Counted from the first letter of the stretch, positions 49,245-58,472 are shown. The stretch is DNA of 64,000 nt from Mucilaginibacter sp. OK098 (GCF_900142915.1 NZ_FRCM01000005.1:248001-312000); one strand, 5' to 3'. Program-made: numbers and translations. The notes: a model not told the origin generated them from the sequence alone.

Positions 49245-50123
49245 ATGAAAACTAAATTTTTTAAATATAGTGTGCTGGTAATAGCCGCTATGGCATGGGG
49301 TGTTTCGGTAAAGGCACAGGAAGTTAGCACGGATACCTATTCTAATTACGATACCCAAAAAGATTCGCATGGTAATTCCATTGAGCGTGTACACACCTAT
49401 ACCAATGGTAAAGAATACAGCTTTAAGCTTATTAATGGTAAGGTATCAAACTTATATGTTGATGATGTAAAGATCCCGCCTGAAGAGTATGCAAAATACA
49501 GTGTGGAGATTAATAAGATTAAAGAACAAATAAGATTAGACAGGATCCAGGCTGAAAAGGACCGTGCACAGGCAAAGCTTGACCGTGCCCAGGCAGATAA
49601 AGACCGTGCCCAGGCTGAAAGGGACAGAGGGCAGGCCGAAAAAGACAGACAACAAGCTGAAAGAGATAGAACGGAAGCAGTTTCGAGCAGAGGACAGGCA
49701 GAAAAAGACCGTGCCCAAGCCGAAAAAGACCAGGTGCAAGCAGGAAAAGACCGCGAACAGGCAGGCAGGGACAGGGAACAAGCTGTAAAAGATCGTGCCC
49801 AGGCTGAGCTTGACCGTGCGCAGGCTGTAAAAGACCGTGCCCAGGCAGAGGTTGATCGCAAACAGGCCGAAGAAGACCGGAAACTAATGGCACAAATGAT
49901 AAACGACTTGATAAATGATAAGATTATCCCAGATGAAGAAAGCCTGCGTGAGGTAACATTGAATGCTGACGAGATGACCGTAAATGGCAAAAAGCAATCG
50001 GAAGAGGTATTTAAAAAATATAAAACAAGGTATAACCGCTTTGCCAATTATAATTTTTCGTACGGTAATAGTCCCGGCATTCACACCTACAGGGGCATTC
50101 ATATGAGCAGCCCAAGGCAATAA
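49245..50123 (+). CDS. Exported repeat protein partnering the M56 peptidase
   Basis: 292 residues. A signal peptide (MKTKFFKYSVLVIAAMAWGV, cut near VKAQE) is followed by a beta-rich N-terminal part (residues 25-95) with KVSNLYVDDVKIPPEEYAKY. Then about 97-213 is a long run of seven-residue repeats (AEKDRAQ, AKLDRAQ, ADKDRAQ, AERDRGQ), predicted to be an uninterrupted charged alpha-helix or coiled coil. A short C-terminal domain (LREVTLNADEMTVNGKKQ) follows. The repeat matches the tail of the upstream peptidase, with 205 nt between the genes. Likely periplasmic and in the same regulatory unit; function unknown. Confidence 0.8.
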   Translation: MKTKFFKYSVLVIAAMAWGVSVKAQEVSTDTYSNYDTQKDSHGNSIERVHTYTNGKEYSFKLINGKVSNLYVDDVKIPPEEYAKYSVEINKIKEQIRLDRIQAEKDRAQAKLDRAQADKDRAQAERDRGQAEKDRQQAERDRTEAVSSRGQAEKDRAQAEKDQVQAGKDREQAGRDREQAVKDRAQAELDRAQAVKDRAQAEVDRKQAEEDRKLMAQMINDLINDKIIPDEESLREVTLNADEMTVNGKKQSEEVFKKYKTRYNRFANYNFSYGNSPGIHTYRGIHMSSPRQ

Positions 50124-50165
50124 AACAGCCCTCAGCTGCATATTTTAGCTATAATAAAAAGTATA

Positions 50166-50207
50166 ATAAAGGGGATTTCGGTTTAAATAGCCGCTTTCCC
50201 CTTATTT
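50166..50207 (+). terminator. Putative terminator of the blaI-M56 unit
   Basis: AAGGGGATTTCGG faces CCGCTTTCCCCTT with a few mismatches and is followed by ATTTATTT. Imperfect, so moderate support. Confidence 0.45.
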
Positions 50208-50353
50208 ATTTATAGGTGTTTTTAATCCTTTTAGCAATTTTTTCATCAAACATGTAACCTTATCAAATTACAGCCCGTAGAAGAGGACATAATTTGATAA
50301 ATTATATTACTGATAAATTAATTGATTACTAAAAGATTAAATCAACCCAAATC

Positions 50354-50506
50354 ATGGAACACAAATTAAACACCCTAAAAACTGATTTACAGAACGTTTT
50401 TGTTGAAGGAAATGCTAACCCTATTCAAATGGCAAGAGTATTTATTATCCTGGCTATTCCATTAATAACCATCTTTATAGTAGGTGCACGTCACATTATC
50501 TACTAA
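50354..50506 (+). CDS. 50-residue single-helix membrane protein
   Basis: An open frame ATG to TAA encoding 50 residues. The first 25 are polar (LNTLKTDLQNVFVEGN), then one hydrophobic helix (ARVFIILAIPLITIFIVGA, about 27-45) and a short basic tail (RHIIY). It has no recognised family. It lies 230 bp after the repeat protein. The length and the clear membrane segment make it plausible, but expression is unproven. Confidence 0.5.
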   Translation: MEHKLNTLKTDLQNVFVEGNANPIQMARVFIILAIPLITIFIVGARHIIY

Positions 50507-51111
50507 CAACAAACAAAATTATTTAATACTGTTTTTGTAATACCAACAGCGTTAACAAAGGTTTATATGTGTGGAAATGCCTGGTGCATAATTAACAAAG
50601 CCAGGTAACATATAACAACAAAATTAACACCGCGTATTTTTAAAAAAGATAAAATGTGATGGTTTTATAGCGCGAGGCTATGGTTAAAATTATGATGGAT
50701 AGGGTATAAAAAGCAAAACAGCTGTTACATCGCGTAACAACTGCCTGCTCCCTAACTAAACTAACTAACCGTTTGTTTAACAACTATTTGCCGGTTCATT
50801 ACCGTACAAATTGTAATTCTTAAAGGCTATAAGAATTATATATCAGTTATAATATATTACCCTCATCATTGGCTGACGGTGGAGTAATGAATTATTAAAC
50901 AAAGGCAAAAATTCATTCTAAAACCTGTTTGCTCGTTTGCAATATGTACAAACCAATTTTACAGGTATTGAAAACAATTTGTCGCTTTCAATGATTCAAA
51001 AGTAGGCAGAGAATAATAAAACCTTATGAGGATTATTACGGGATTTGCATACGTAGTTTTACGTAATTTTACCCCCGTAAGCGATAAATGTTTAATGTTG
51101 CTTTGCGATAT
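50507..51111. other. Gene-free interval of 605 bp
   Basis: I see no open frame, RNA gene or strong repeat here. A weak hairpin CTGTTAC/GTAACA occurs near 50722-50740. The sequence is AT-rich and may hold regulatory sequence for the plus-strand gene at 50354 or an unrecognised RNA. Confidence 0.5.
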
Positions 51112-52950
51112 TTACCTGTAGCCCATAGCTTGCAGGTTAAACAACTCGGCATAACGGCCATTTTTTTGGATAAGTTCCTGGTGGCTGCCGATTTCAATGA
51201 GTTCGCCTTTTTCGAGCACCAGGATCCTGTCGGCCATTCTTACCGTGCTAAAGCGATGGGAAATAAGCACTGCCGACCTGCCTTTGGTAAGTTCGGCAAA
51301 TCGTTCAAAAACGGCATATTCAGCACGGGCATCGAGAGCCGATGTTGGCTCGTCCAGTATTAATAGTTGTGCATTACGCATATAGGCGCGTGCAAGCGCT
51401 ACTTTTTGCCATTCGCCGCCGGATAGTTCAACACCCTGTGCAAAGCGTTTACCTAATTGCTGATCGTAAGCATCAGGCAGCTTAGCAGCAAGGGTATCTG
51501 CAAGGCTTTGCTTTGCCGAAGCTTCAATTAAAGGCCGGTTATCCATCTGGCTAATGTTGCCAACCGCAATGTTTTGAGCAAAGGTCATCTGGTAGCGCAA
51601 ATAATCCTGGAAAATGATTCCAACGTTCATCCGCAGATCAGTAAGGTCATAATCGCGCAGATCATTCCCATCTAATAGTATTCTTCCTTCTGTTGGGTCA
51701 TAAAGCCTTGCAAGCAGCTTTACCAATGTGGTTTTGCCTGCACCGTTTTCACCAACAAGAGCCAGCTTTTCGCCCGGATGCAGGGTAAAGCTTAAATGGC
51801 GGTTTGCCCATCGGTCGGAATTTGCATATTTAAAACCCACATTTTCAAATACAAAACCCTGCTGAATAACTTTTGGAAATGGCAGGGGATTAGCCGCCGG
51901 TTTTATTTTAGGTTTGATATCGAAAAATTCAAAAAAATCGCGCAGGTAAATTGCACCCTGCGATACGGAAGTAAAGCGGCTTAAAATACCCTCCAACAAA
52001 CTGCGCAATTGGCGGAACGACCCTGCGAGGAAAGCCAGCATACCAATGGTAACGCTGCCATCAACTGCTTTTATAATAATAACCACGTAAGCGGCGTAAT
52101 AACCCATGCTGCCCATCATCGCAAAAAAAGTACCCCACAACGAGCGTTTTATTGACAGGCGTTTATTATCCAGGTAAAACTTACCGGATAGCTGCCTGAA
52201 ACGGTCAATAATAAAACCCGACAGATCAAAGATCTTTACCTCTTTAGCCGTTTCATCACTGGCGCCCAGGTAGCGGATATAATCCAGCTCGCGGCGTTCG
52301 GGTGTTTGTCCGCGGGTAAGGGCATAGCTTTGATCGTTAAAGTACGATTCGCCTAAAAATGCCGGGATAATAGCTATCAGCAATAAAATAATAAGCCAGG
52401 GGTTAAAAGCCATTAGTCCGGCAGCCAAGAACCCCATAGTTATCAGGTCCTGCACTTGTGTCATTACCTGCGATAGCAGCATGGTGCGCCCAATGGTTTG
52501 CTGCCGTGCCCGTTCAAGCTTATCATAAAATACCGAATCTTCAAACTGGTCGAGATCAAGGATGGCGGCATGTTCCATTATTTTTACCGAAGTATGATTG
52601 CTGAAAAGATCGCCAAGCAGGGCATCAACCAGGATGGTAGCGCGGCTAAGGCCATCTGTTAAAATGGCCAGCGCAAATTCAAGCCCAACCAATTGCCACA
52701 AATGACTGGTATTTGTATCGTGATGACGGCTTAGCGTAACAACATTATCAATAATAAGCTTACCTACATACAGCAAAGCCACCGGCATAGCCGAACGCAA
52801 AAGGCGAAGCAATGCGTTAATAATAGTAAATGTAGGGCTGGTTTGCCATACCAGTTTAAAAAATGCAGGCAGGTTGTTAAGGGCTGCCAGTCGTTCTTTT
52901 AAAGTTAGAGGCTCGGTGCGGGTATTTTTAGGGGGACGTGTTGGATTCAA
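51112..52950 (-). CDS. ABC transporter with fused membrane and ATPase domains
   Basis: 612 residues, a half-transporter. The start is a TTG at 52950, supported by AAGGA seven bases upstream and by a stop codon two codons before it. Six membrane helices lie in about 35-310 (for example NALLRLLRSAMPVALLYVG, LDYIRYLGASDETAKEVKIF). The ATPase has Walker A GENGAGKT at 400-407, the signature LSGGE at 509-513, and Walker B LLILDEPTSALD. A lipid or drug exporter of the MsbA/MDR type is likely; it would work as a homodimer. Transcribed alone, divergent from DUF3784. Confidence 0.92.
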   Translation of the reverse strand: MNPTRPPKNTRTEPLTLKERLAALNNLPAFFKLVWQTSPTFTIINALLRLLRSAMPVALLYVGKLIIDNVVTLSRHHDTNTSHLWQLVGLEFALAILTDGLSRATILVDALLGDLFSNHTSVKIMEHAAILDLDQFEDSVFYDKLERARQQTIGRTMLLSQVMTQVQDLITMGFLAAGLMAFNPWLIILLLIAIIPAFLGESYFNDQSYALTRGQTPERRELDYIRYLGASDETAKEVKIFDLSGFIIDRFRQLSGKFYLDNKRLSIKRSLWGTFFAMMGSMGYYAAYVVIIIKAVDGSVTIGMLAFLAGSFRQLRSLLEGILSRFTSVSQGAIYLRDFFEFFDIKPKIKPAANPLPFPKVIQQGFVFENVGFKYANSDRWANRHLSFTLHPGEKLALVGENGAGKTTLVKLLARLYDPTEGRILLDGNDLRDYDLTDLRMNVGIIFQDYLRYQMTFAQNIAVGNISQMDNRPLIEASAKQSLADTLAAKLPDAYDQQLGKRFAQGVELSGGEWQKVALARAYMRNAQLLILDEPTSALDARAEYAVFERFAELTKGRSAVLISHRFSTVRMADRILVLEKGELIEIGSHQELIQKNGRYAELFNLQAMGYR

Positions 52951-53110
52951 ATGCTATCCTTCTTTATTTTAATATATGTAAAACTAAGAAATTAATGGAT
53001 GGTGGGTTGATAGCTGCTGTTTTGTGAAGGAGTAATGACAAAGAGATATTTTGAGAAGCCGCTTAAAACTATTGTTTATTTAAATATCTTGCTGCTCAAA
53101 AAAACATGCT

Positions 53111-53428
53111 ATGAAACAACTGCTAGCTCTAATATTATTTACTATAACTGGCTTGCTTGTTTTATTATTAAGCTACCTCATTAAATATAAAAAGATGGCT
53201 TCGCTAATATCAGGGTATAATGAAGACCAGGTTATTGACAAAGATGGCTTTTGTAACTGGATAGGCGGTGTTTTTATTTGGTTCGGTTTCTATACAATTT
53301 TTACAGCATTCTTGCTTTGGCTGTTCCCGGTTTATGTAATGTATATAGTTATTGCTTTCGGCATAGCCGATATTGCCGCAGTGGCGATTGCTATAGTTGG
53401 TGGGAAGAAGTATAAAAAGAAGAGTTGA
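53111..53428 (+). CDS. DUF3784 family small membrane protein
   Basis: 105 residues with three membrane helices (about 4-24, 52-71, 75-97). The SLISGYNEDQVIDKDGFCNW segment between helices 1 and 2 is the DUF3784 hallmark (a GYN-x-x-Asp/Glu pattern). Function unknown. It is separate from the HAD gene by a hairpin repeat. Confidence 0.85.
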   Translation: MKQLLALILFTITGLLVLLLSYLIKYKKMASLISGYNEDQVIDKDGFCNWIGGVFIWFGFYTIFTAFLLWLFPVYVMYIVIAFGIADIAAVAIAIVGGKKYKKKS

Positions 53429-53433
53429 TATTT

Positions 53434-53530
53434 CTGAACCGGGATTCAGCGGATTAAAGGATTTATAGGATGCCCGGCACCGTTATAATTACATCATGGC
53501 CATCCTGCAATTCCAAAGATCCCGGTTCAG
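53434..53530. repeat. GAACCGGGATT hairpin with an extra right half-arm
   Basis: CTGAACCGGGAT (53434-53445) pairs with 53519-53530. A further complementary half-arm CTTATAAATCCTTTAAATCC is at 53541-53560, so the left arm can pair with either. Confidence 0.8.
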
Positions 53531-53571
53531 ACAAAAAAATCTTATAAATCCTTTAAATCCCAAAATCGTGT

Positions 53572-53579
53572 TATTTTTG
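53572..53579 (+). promoter_or_regulatory. Putative promoter -7 box of HAD gene
   Basis: TATTTTTG fits TAnnTTTG and ends 17 nt before the ATG at 53597. Confidence 0.4.
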
Positions 53580-53596
53580 CCGCTTAACAACAAAGC

Positions 53597-54241
53597 ATGG
53601 GCTCTTCATTAAAAAATAAATTCGATAGCATAATATTTGACCTTGACGGTACCCTTTGGGACAGCACCAATAATGTGGCCCTGGCCTGGCAGGCAGCATT
53701 GAACGAGGTTGATTATATTGATGAACTGATGACACAGGAAAAGGTGCGTTCCATAACCGGGATGACCTATGATTCCATATTTGATAAGCTGTTCCCCAAT
53801 TTAACTGCAGTGCAACGCGCCGAAGTTCAGTCGCTTTGCGGAAAACATGAGCTTGAAATACTGCATACCAAAGGTGGTGAGCTATACCCCGGCCTTGACG
53901 AAACTTTAAAATATCTTGAAGGCAATTACAAACTGTTTATTGTAAGCAACTGCCAAAACGGCTACATAGAGGTGTTTTTTAAGATAAGCCAGATGGAGCA
54001 TTATTTTATGGGGCACCAGTGCTATGGTACCAAAGGAAACCCCAAAGCCGAAAATATTAAAGATATTGTAATTGATCATAACCTTAAGGCCCCGGTGTAT
54101 ATAGGCGATACCATGGGCGATTACGACTCAGCCACCAAAGCAGGCGTTCCGTTTATTTTTGCTGATTATGGTTTTGGTAAGGTTGATGAGGGGCAGGTAG
54201 CTACCATTAGTAATTTTAGTGAACTAACAGAATTGTTGTAA
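53597..54241 (+). CDS. HAD family phosphatase (phosphoglycolate-type)
   Basis: 214 residues with a cap domain inserted after motif I. Motif I is FDLDGTLWD (Asp15 nucleophile, Asp17), motif II is FIVSNCQNG, motif III/IV is VYIGDTMGDYDSATKAG with the Asp pair. This is a subfamily IA HAD like phosphoglycolate phosphatase or pyrophosphatase PpaX; the substrate is unknown. Transcribed alone, followed by a hairpin. Confidence 0.9.
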   Translation: MGSSLKNKFDSIIFDLDGTLWDSTNNVALAWQAALNEVDYIDELMTQEKVRSITGMTYDSIFDKLFPNLTAVQRAEVQSLCGKHELEILHTKGGELYPGLDETLKYLEGNYKLFIVSNCQNGYIEVFFKISQMEHYFMGHQCYGTKGNPKAENIKDIVIDHNLKAPVYIGDTMGDYDSATKAGVPFIFADYGFGKVDEGQVATISNFSELTELL

Positions 54242-54253
54242 TACCGCTGTACT

Positions 54254-54335
54254 CGTAGAGACGCGATGCTTCGCGTCTGCCGTTTTGCACATCTCCTCTG
54301 TATGTTTTTAGACGCGATGCATCGCGTCTCTACGA
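54254..54335. repeat. Hairpin of the GTAGAGACGCGATGC family
   Basis: CGTAGAGACGCGATGCTTCG faces CGATGCATCGCGTCTCTACG across about 30 nt. Both arms also hold inner palindromes (GACGCGATGC...GCGTC). Confidence 0.8.
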
Positions 54336-54461
54336 CTCGCATCTTATATATTTTCAGGTATGTAAATATTGAATCTTTACGGTCATCCACAAAATTATTT
54401 AAAACCTGTTATCCCCTCCCAAAAATCATTATTTTTATGGTGATTTAAATCTTAATGGGTT

Positions 54462-55559
54462 ATGGCATCATCAAACAAATTTTCGCGTCGTAATTTTATC
54501 CGTACGGGTTCAATAGGTATCGGGGCATTGGCTTTGGGGCCTGTGCTATCTTCATTTAAAGCGAAAAAGAAACTGGGAATTGCGTTGGTGGGCTTAGGTT
54601 CATACGCTGGTGGCCAGCTTGCCCCGGCCCTGCAGCATACTAAAGATTGCTATCTTGCCGGCATAGTAACCGGTACACCTTCAAAGGCGGTTGATTGGGC
54701 TAAGAAATATAATATCCCTCAAAAAGATATTTACAATTATCAAAACTTTCACGAAATAGCCAATAACCCGGATATTGATATTGTATATATTGTGCTGCCT
54801 GTGTTTATGCATAAGGAATATACCATAAAAGCTGCACAGGCGGGTAAGCATGTAATTTGTGAAAAACCAATGGCCTTAAATGCCAGGGATTGTGAAGAGA
54901 TGATAGCCGCCTGTAAAAAAGCAAACAGGCTGCTTTCCATTGGCTACCGCTTACATTTTGAACCGCATAACATGGAGATTATGCGCCTTGGCCAGCAGCA
55001 CGTAATGGGCGATATTAAACATATTGATACCGGCAATGGCTTTACTTATAACGGCGACCCTAACGCCTGGCGTTTAAAAAAAGCATTAGCAGGTGGCGGC
55101 GGGCTAATGGATATGGGTATTTACAGTATCCAGGGCACGCGATATACTTTGGGACAGGAACCTGTGGCAGTTAAAGCCACGCAGCAAAAGCTGCGCCCTG
55201 ATTTTTTTAAGGAAGTAGATGAAACCGTGTTTTGGGAGCTTGAGTTTCCAGGCGGATTTAAAACCACCGGCAAGTCGAGTTATAATAATGATTGGAGCTA
55301 CCTTAAAGTAGAGGCAGAACTGGGGAACTTTGAGCTTGGTCCGGCTTATGGATACGGCGGGGTAGAGGGCAGCGTGAACGGAAACCCGATGAAATACCCG
55401 CAAATTGTGCAGCAGGCGGCCCAAATGGATGATTTTGCCAAATGCGTAACCCTTAACAAACCCAGCCGCGTACCCGGCGAAGAAGGCTTAAAGGATATGA
55501 AAGTGGTTGATGCCATTTATAAAAGTTTGGATTCAGGGAAGTGGGAGAGGATTGGTTGA
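54462..55559 (+). CDS. Tat-exported Gfo/Idh/MocA oxidoreductase
   Basis: 365 residues. A twin-arginine signal peptide FSRRNFIRTG with a hydrophobic run IGIGALALGPVLSSF precedes the NAD(P)-binding Rossmann domain (GIALVGLGSYAGG near 36-48), the family motif CEKPMALNARDCEEM (about 138-152), and GYRLHFEPHNMEIM. It resembles glucose-fructose oxidoreductases, which act in the periplasm with tightly bound NADP. The sugar substrate is unknown. The 3' end runs into a TTAGAGATTAG word tract. Confidence 0.92.
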   Translation: MASSNKFSRRNFIRTGSIGIGALALGPVLSSFKAKKKLGIALVGLGSYAGGQLAPALQHTKDCYLAGIVTGTPSKAVDWAKKYNIPQKDIYNYQNFHEIANNPDIDIVYIVLPVFMHKEYTIKAAQAGKHVICEKPMALNARDCEEMIAACKKANRLLSIGYRLHFEPHNMEIMRLGQQHVMGDIKHIDTGNGFTYNGDPNAWRLKKALAGGGGLMDMGIYSIQGTRYTLGQEPVAVKATQQKLRPDFFKEVDETVFWELEFPGGFKTTGKSSYNNDWSYLKVEAELGNFELGPAYGYGGVEGSVNGNPMKYPQIVQQAAQMDDFAKCVTLNKPSRVPGEEGLKDMKVVDAIYKSLDSGKWERIG

Positions 55560-55728
55560 GGTTAGTGATCAGAGGTTAGAGACCAGAGATTAGTTGTTTT
55601 AGTTTGAAGAAAAATAATTATTATTGTTAATTAATCACTGTTCAATATCAATCAATATAAGAAAGCACAAGTCAAAATCGTTCCATTTTTAACTAATCTC
55701 TAACCTCCAGCCTCTAATCACTAACACC
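55557..55728. repeat. Paired TTAGAGATTAG arms without a gene
   Basis: The left arm 55557-55596 faces the right arm 55688-55728 (CTAATCTCTAACCTCCAGCC). The 90-nt loop has no gene. Same word family and same orientation as the four-helix-bundle element at 14000-14504. Confidence 0.8.
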
Positions 55729-55729
55729 C

Positions 55730-57016
55730 ATGCTATTCCCGGAAGATTTTTTGCATTATGTATGGAAGTTCAGGCTTTTTGAGCGGGCAGATCTCCAAAC
55801 TACTGATGGCGAAGAACTGGAGATCTTTTCGGCAGGGATGCACAATTCAGATTCGGGGCCCGATTTTCAAAATGCAAGGATCAGGATAGGGGACACGGTT
55901 TGGGCAGGGAATGTGGAAGTACACATCTCATCGTCCGATTGGCAAAGGCACGGGCATACTACAGATGATTCATACAGCAACGTAATATTGCATGTGGTTT
56001 ATAAAGATGATAAGCCACTGATATTGCCGAACGGCCGCCGCGTACCAACGCTTGAATTACAAAATCGCATTCCGGATGATCTGTATAACCGTTACCATAA
56101 CCTGGTTTTTGGCAATCAAACCATTATTCCCTGCGAAGCAAATATTGGTTCGGTAGATGGCCTGACCATGCACAACTGGCTCACCCGGGTATTGGTTGAG
56201 CGGTTGGAGAAGCGGTCGGCCGCAGTAATTGACGCACTTAATATTAATCGCGGCGATTGGGAAGAAACCTTTTACCAGTTTTTGGCCGCAAACTTTGGAT
56301 TTAAAACCAATGCGCTGCCCTTTGAGTTACTGGCAAAATCATTGCCGCAAATAACCCTGGCAAAACATAAAAATAATCCATTGCAAATTGAGGCTATGAT
56401 ATTTGGACAGGCCGGGTTTTTGAACGGAGACCTTAAAGATGAATACCCGCTCAAGCTTAAAAGCGAATATGAGTTTCTGCAAAAAAAGTACAAGCTAATC
56501 CCCATTGAAAACCATTTATGGAAGTTTATGCGGCTTCGCCCTCAAAACTTTCCGACAATAAGGCTGGTGCAATTTGCCGCGCTGGTAGTGCATTCCAACC
56601 ATTTGTTTTCGAAGGTGCTGGAGATAAAAGATGTAAAGGCATTAAGAGGTTTATTTTCGGAAATAAAGGTTAACCCCTACTGGGAAGATCATTACCGCTT
56701 TGACGTGGAATCAGCCCCTTCCTCAAAAAATATGGGGCAGGCCTCAATTGATATATTGCTGTTAAATACTTTGGCATTATTTTTATTCAGTTATGGTAAG
56801 CACAACCAAATACAACACTATGTTAACCGTTGCTTAAAGCTATTGGAGCATTTACCAAACGAAAACAATAAAATTATAACAGATTTTGCTACCTTAGGGG
56901 TGAAAATAGATACCGCGTTTGAATCGCAGGCTTTGCTTGAACTGAAAAATAATTACTGTAATTATAAGAAATGCCTGCATTGCGGCGTTGGTAATAAGAT
57001 ACTAAAACTGGGCTGA
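55730..57016 (+). CDS. DUF2851 family protein
   Basis: 428 residues. DUF2851 pattern: FLHYVWKFRLFERADLQTTD, a Gly-Met-His-Asn-Ser-Asp-Ser-Gly-Pro-Asp-Phe segment near 36-46, WAGNVEVHISSSDWQRHGH (about 58-76) with two His and an acidic residue, and a C-terminal Cys cluster (CNYKKCLHCGVGNKIL). DUF2851 proteins are Bacteroidota-specific with unknown function; the Asp/Glu/His pattern at the N-terminal third suggests nuclease-like metal chemistry, but this is inference. The PspC-like gene starts 1 nt after the stop, so they are one transcript. Confidence 0.9.
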   Translation: MLFPEDFLHYVWKFRLFERADLQTTDGEELEIFSAGMHNSDSGPDFQNARIRIGDTVWAGNVEVHISSSDWQRHGHTTDDSYSNVILHVVYKDDKPLILPNGRRVPTLELQNRIPDDLYNRYHNLVFGNQTIIPCEANIGSVDGLTMHNWLTRVLVERLEKRSAAVIDALNINRGDWEETFYQFLAANFGFKTNALPFELLAKSLPQITLAKHKNNPLQIEAMIFGQAGFLNGDLKDEYPLKLKSEYEFLQKKYKLIPIENHLWKFMRLRPQNFPTIRLVQFAALVVHSNHLFSKVLEIKDVKALRGLFSEIKVNPYWEDHYRFDVESAPSSKNMGQASIDILLLNTLALFLFSYGKHNQIQHYVNRCLKLLEHLPNENNKIITDFATLGVKIDTAFESQALLELKNNYCNYKKCLHCGVGNKILKLG

Positions 57017-57017
57017 T

Positions 57018-57239
57018 ATGTTGCAAAGGATCCTAACTTTTTTTGAACGATACTCTTTTGGGGTTTGTACTTACCTGGGCGAAAAATTTAATGTTTCCAT
57101 TGGTAAGATCAGGCTGTTCTTTATATACTCCTCTTTCCTTGCCGTTGGCTTTCCGCTTATATTTTACATATTTGCCGGCATCGTGCTTGATATCCGCAAG
57201 TTTGTAAAAAGGGTGCATACCAGGGTTACGGATCTGTAA
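57018..57239 (+). CDS. PspC-domain membrane protein
   Basis: 73 residues. The PspC domain pattern GVCTYLGEKFNVSIGKIRLF (about 15-34) is followed by a membrane helix (SFLAVGFPLIFYIFAGIVLD). It belongs to the phage-shock C-type inner-membrane proteins. It directly follows DUF2851, a pairing that suggests shared regulation. Its end overlaps a TTCGATTTCGG word tract (57240-57268). Confidence 0.85.
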   Translation: MLQRILTFFERYSFGVCTYLGEKFNVSIGKIRLFFIYSSFLAVGFPLIFYIFAGIVLDIRKFVKRVHTRVTDL

Positions 57240-57268
57240 GGGAATTCGGATGTTCGATTTCGGATTTT
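57240..57268. repeat. Single arm of the TTTCGGAA word family
   Basis: GAATTCGGATGTTCGATTTC-type words starting at the PspC stop. Same words as in the 2512-2658 hairpin; no opposite arm nearby. Confidence 0.6.
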
Positions 57269-57304
57269 TTTAGCAGTGCTCGGGAGGGCCGCACCATTTT
57301 GGAT

Positions 57305-57712
57305 TTAAGATTGCAAAATTTCTAAAAACTGATTTATATCAATGGCCGTTATTGATGGGAAAGGAATATTTTTGAGTGCTTCAAAGTGCCTGTCTTCAGT
57401 AACTATATAATCAGCCTGACCTGCAATGGCACAATCACAATATTTATTATCCTCAACGTCTGATTCTATTAATTTCCATTGATAATGCGGATGGATATAA
57501 TAAATATTAGGCAATTCGGATAGTAAAGTTAGTAATGTATTTGCAGTGGTAATACTGTATTTGTGTTGTATTATTTCCTCATATTCAAGCATTATCTCAG
57601 CGCTTATTGCAAGGTTGAATTTGCCTTTTACTAAGGATTGATAAATAAAGTGATATGGGGACCTGGATGTAAGACACATCACAAGAATATTGCAGTCTAA
57701 TACAACTGTCAT
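57305..57712 (-). CDS. PIN-domain toxin
   Basis: 135 residues with the PIN fold. Acidic metal residues are Asp6 (MTVVLDCNILV), Glu near 45 (MLEYEEII), and the Asp cluster DVEDNKYCDCAIAGQADYIV near 85-104. It fits the PIN_3 (TIGR00305) toxins that cut RNA. It lies 3 nt after the antitoxin gene, so the two form a toxin-antitoxin pair. Target RNA unknown. Confidence 0.9.
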   Translation of the reverse strand: MTVVLDCNILVMCLTSRSPYHFIYQSLVKGKFNLAISAEIMLEYEEIIQHKYSITTANTLLTLLSELPNIYYIHPHYQWKLIESDVEDNKYCDCAIAGQADYIVTEDRHFEALKNIPFPSITAIDINQFLEILQS

Positions 57713-57715
57713 ATA

Positions 57716-57928
57716 TTATGCAGTTTTCCGGAAATGTTCTTGTTTCCATTTTTCAAAAATGGTATCAGCGTATCCTTTTTCATTAAAAGCTTTATCCGCT
57801 TCAAATATTACTTTATTGGCAAGGTAGGCAATAAGCAATGACTTAATCTCCTGAAGTTCTTCTTCAGGTTGATCATTCCTGAATAATTTCAGGATTTCCA
57901 ATTGTGTAGAATTAAGCGCAACTGACAT
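57716..57928 (-). CDS. Antitoxin of the PIN toxin-antitoxin pair
   Basis: 70 residues from the ATG at 57928; a TTG at 57946 would add six. The pattern SVALNSTQLEILKLF, then DQPEEELQEIKSLLIAYLAN and a Phe-x-Lys-Trp-Lys end is the usual partner of Bacteroidota PIN toxins: an N-terminal DNA-binding segment and a charged C-terminal toxin-binding helix. It is the upstream gene of the pair, spaced 3 nt from the toxin. Confidence 0.82.
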   Translation of the reverse strand: MSVALNSTQLEILKLFRNDQPEEELQEIKSLLIAYLANKVIFEADKAFNEKGYADTIFEKWKQEHFRKTA

Positions 57929-58088
57929 GTTAATATTTTTTATCAAAGTTAAAAAAATAAACCGATGAAAAAGCCATTACGGGGCACGCAGCAAACTCCC
58001 TAAATAAAGATCGCTGCAAGCTGACCGTTATTTGTTGGCCCATAGAAGTTTGCTTTGTACCCCGTAATGGTTTACCTGTATTGAAGGT

Positions 58089-58472
58089 TTATAATAACTT
58101 TCCCGTTATAACGGCATCCTGTAAATTGCTTACTCTGAACCGGGGTTTATAGATCCGGTTTGATAATCGTTTTACCCAGGTGGCTTTGTAACCAAACACG
58201 GTACGGATCACATTAACACTTGTTGAGCCCGTTGGATATCCGTATTTGTACCAGCTGAATTTTGATTGATCAACCCTGAATTTCTCGGCAAACTCTGCTA
58301 AAAACAGGTCTATCTCTATATCAACAATATCCAGATCCAGGTCAATGCTGGTATCAAGGCATAAAGCACCTGGATCAACCTTCCTGATTTTGTACCTGGT
58401 ACAATAATCAACTATAAAATCCTTTAATTGAGGGTGTATATCTTCCATCTGAATTAATAGTTTCGGTATCAT
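58089..58472 (-). CDS. DUF1493 family protein
   Basis: 127 residues. Pattern LDTSIDLDLDIVDIEIDLFL (about 38-57), similar in shape to acyl-carrier-type helices but without the Asp-Ser-Leu attachment site, then KFSWYKYGYPTGSTSV and IRTVFGYKATWVKRLSN. This is the DUF1493 pattern, function unknown. Transcribed alone. Upstream are two small perfect hairpins (58577-58598 and 58601-58624) that may be operators or terminators. Confidence 0.75.
   Translation of the reverse strand: MIPKLLIQMEDIHPQLKDFIVDYCTRYKIRKVDPGALCLDTSIDLDLDIVDIEIDLFLAEFAEKFRVDQSKFSWYKYGYPTGSTSVNVIRTVFGYKATWVKRLSNRIYKPRFRVSNLQDAVITGKLL

Noticed and set aside
49530..49880. 21-bp periodic repeats that could look like a CRISPR array
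   Set aside because: They are in frame, encode the AEKDRAQ protein repeats, and there are no unique spacers.
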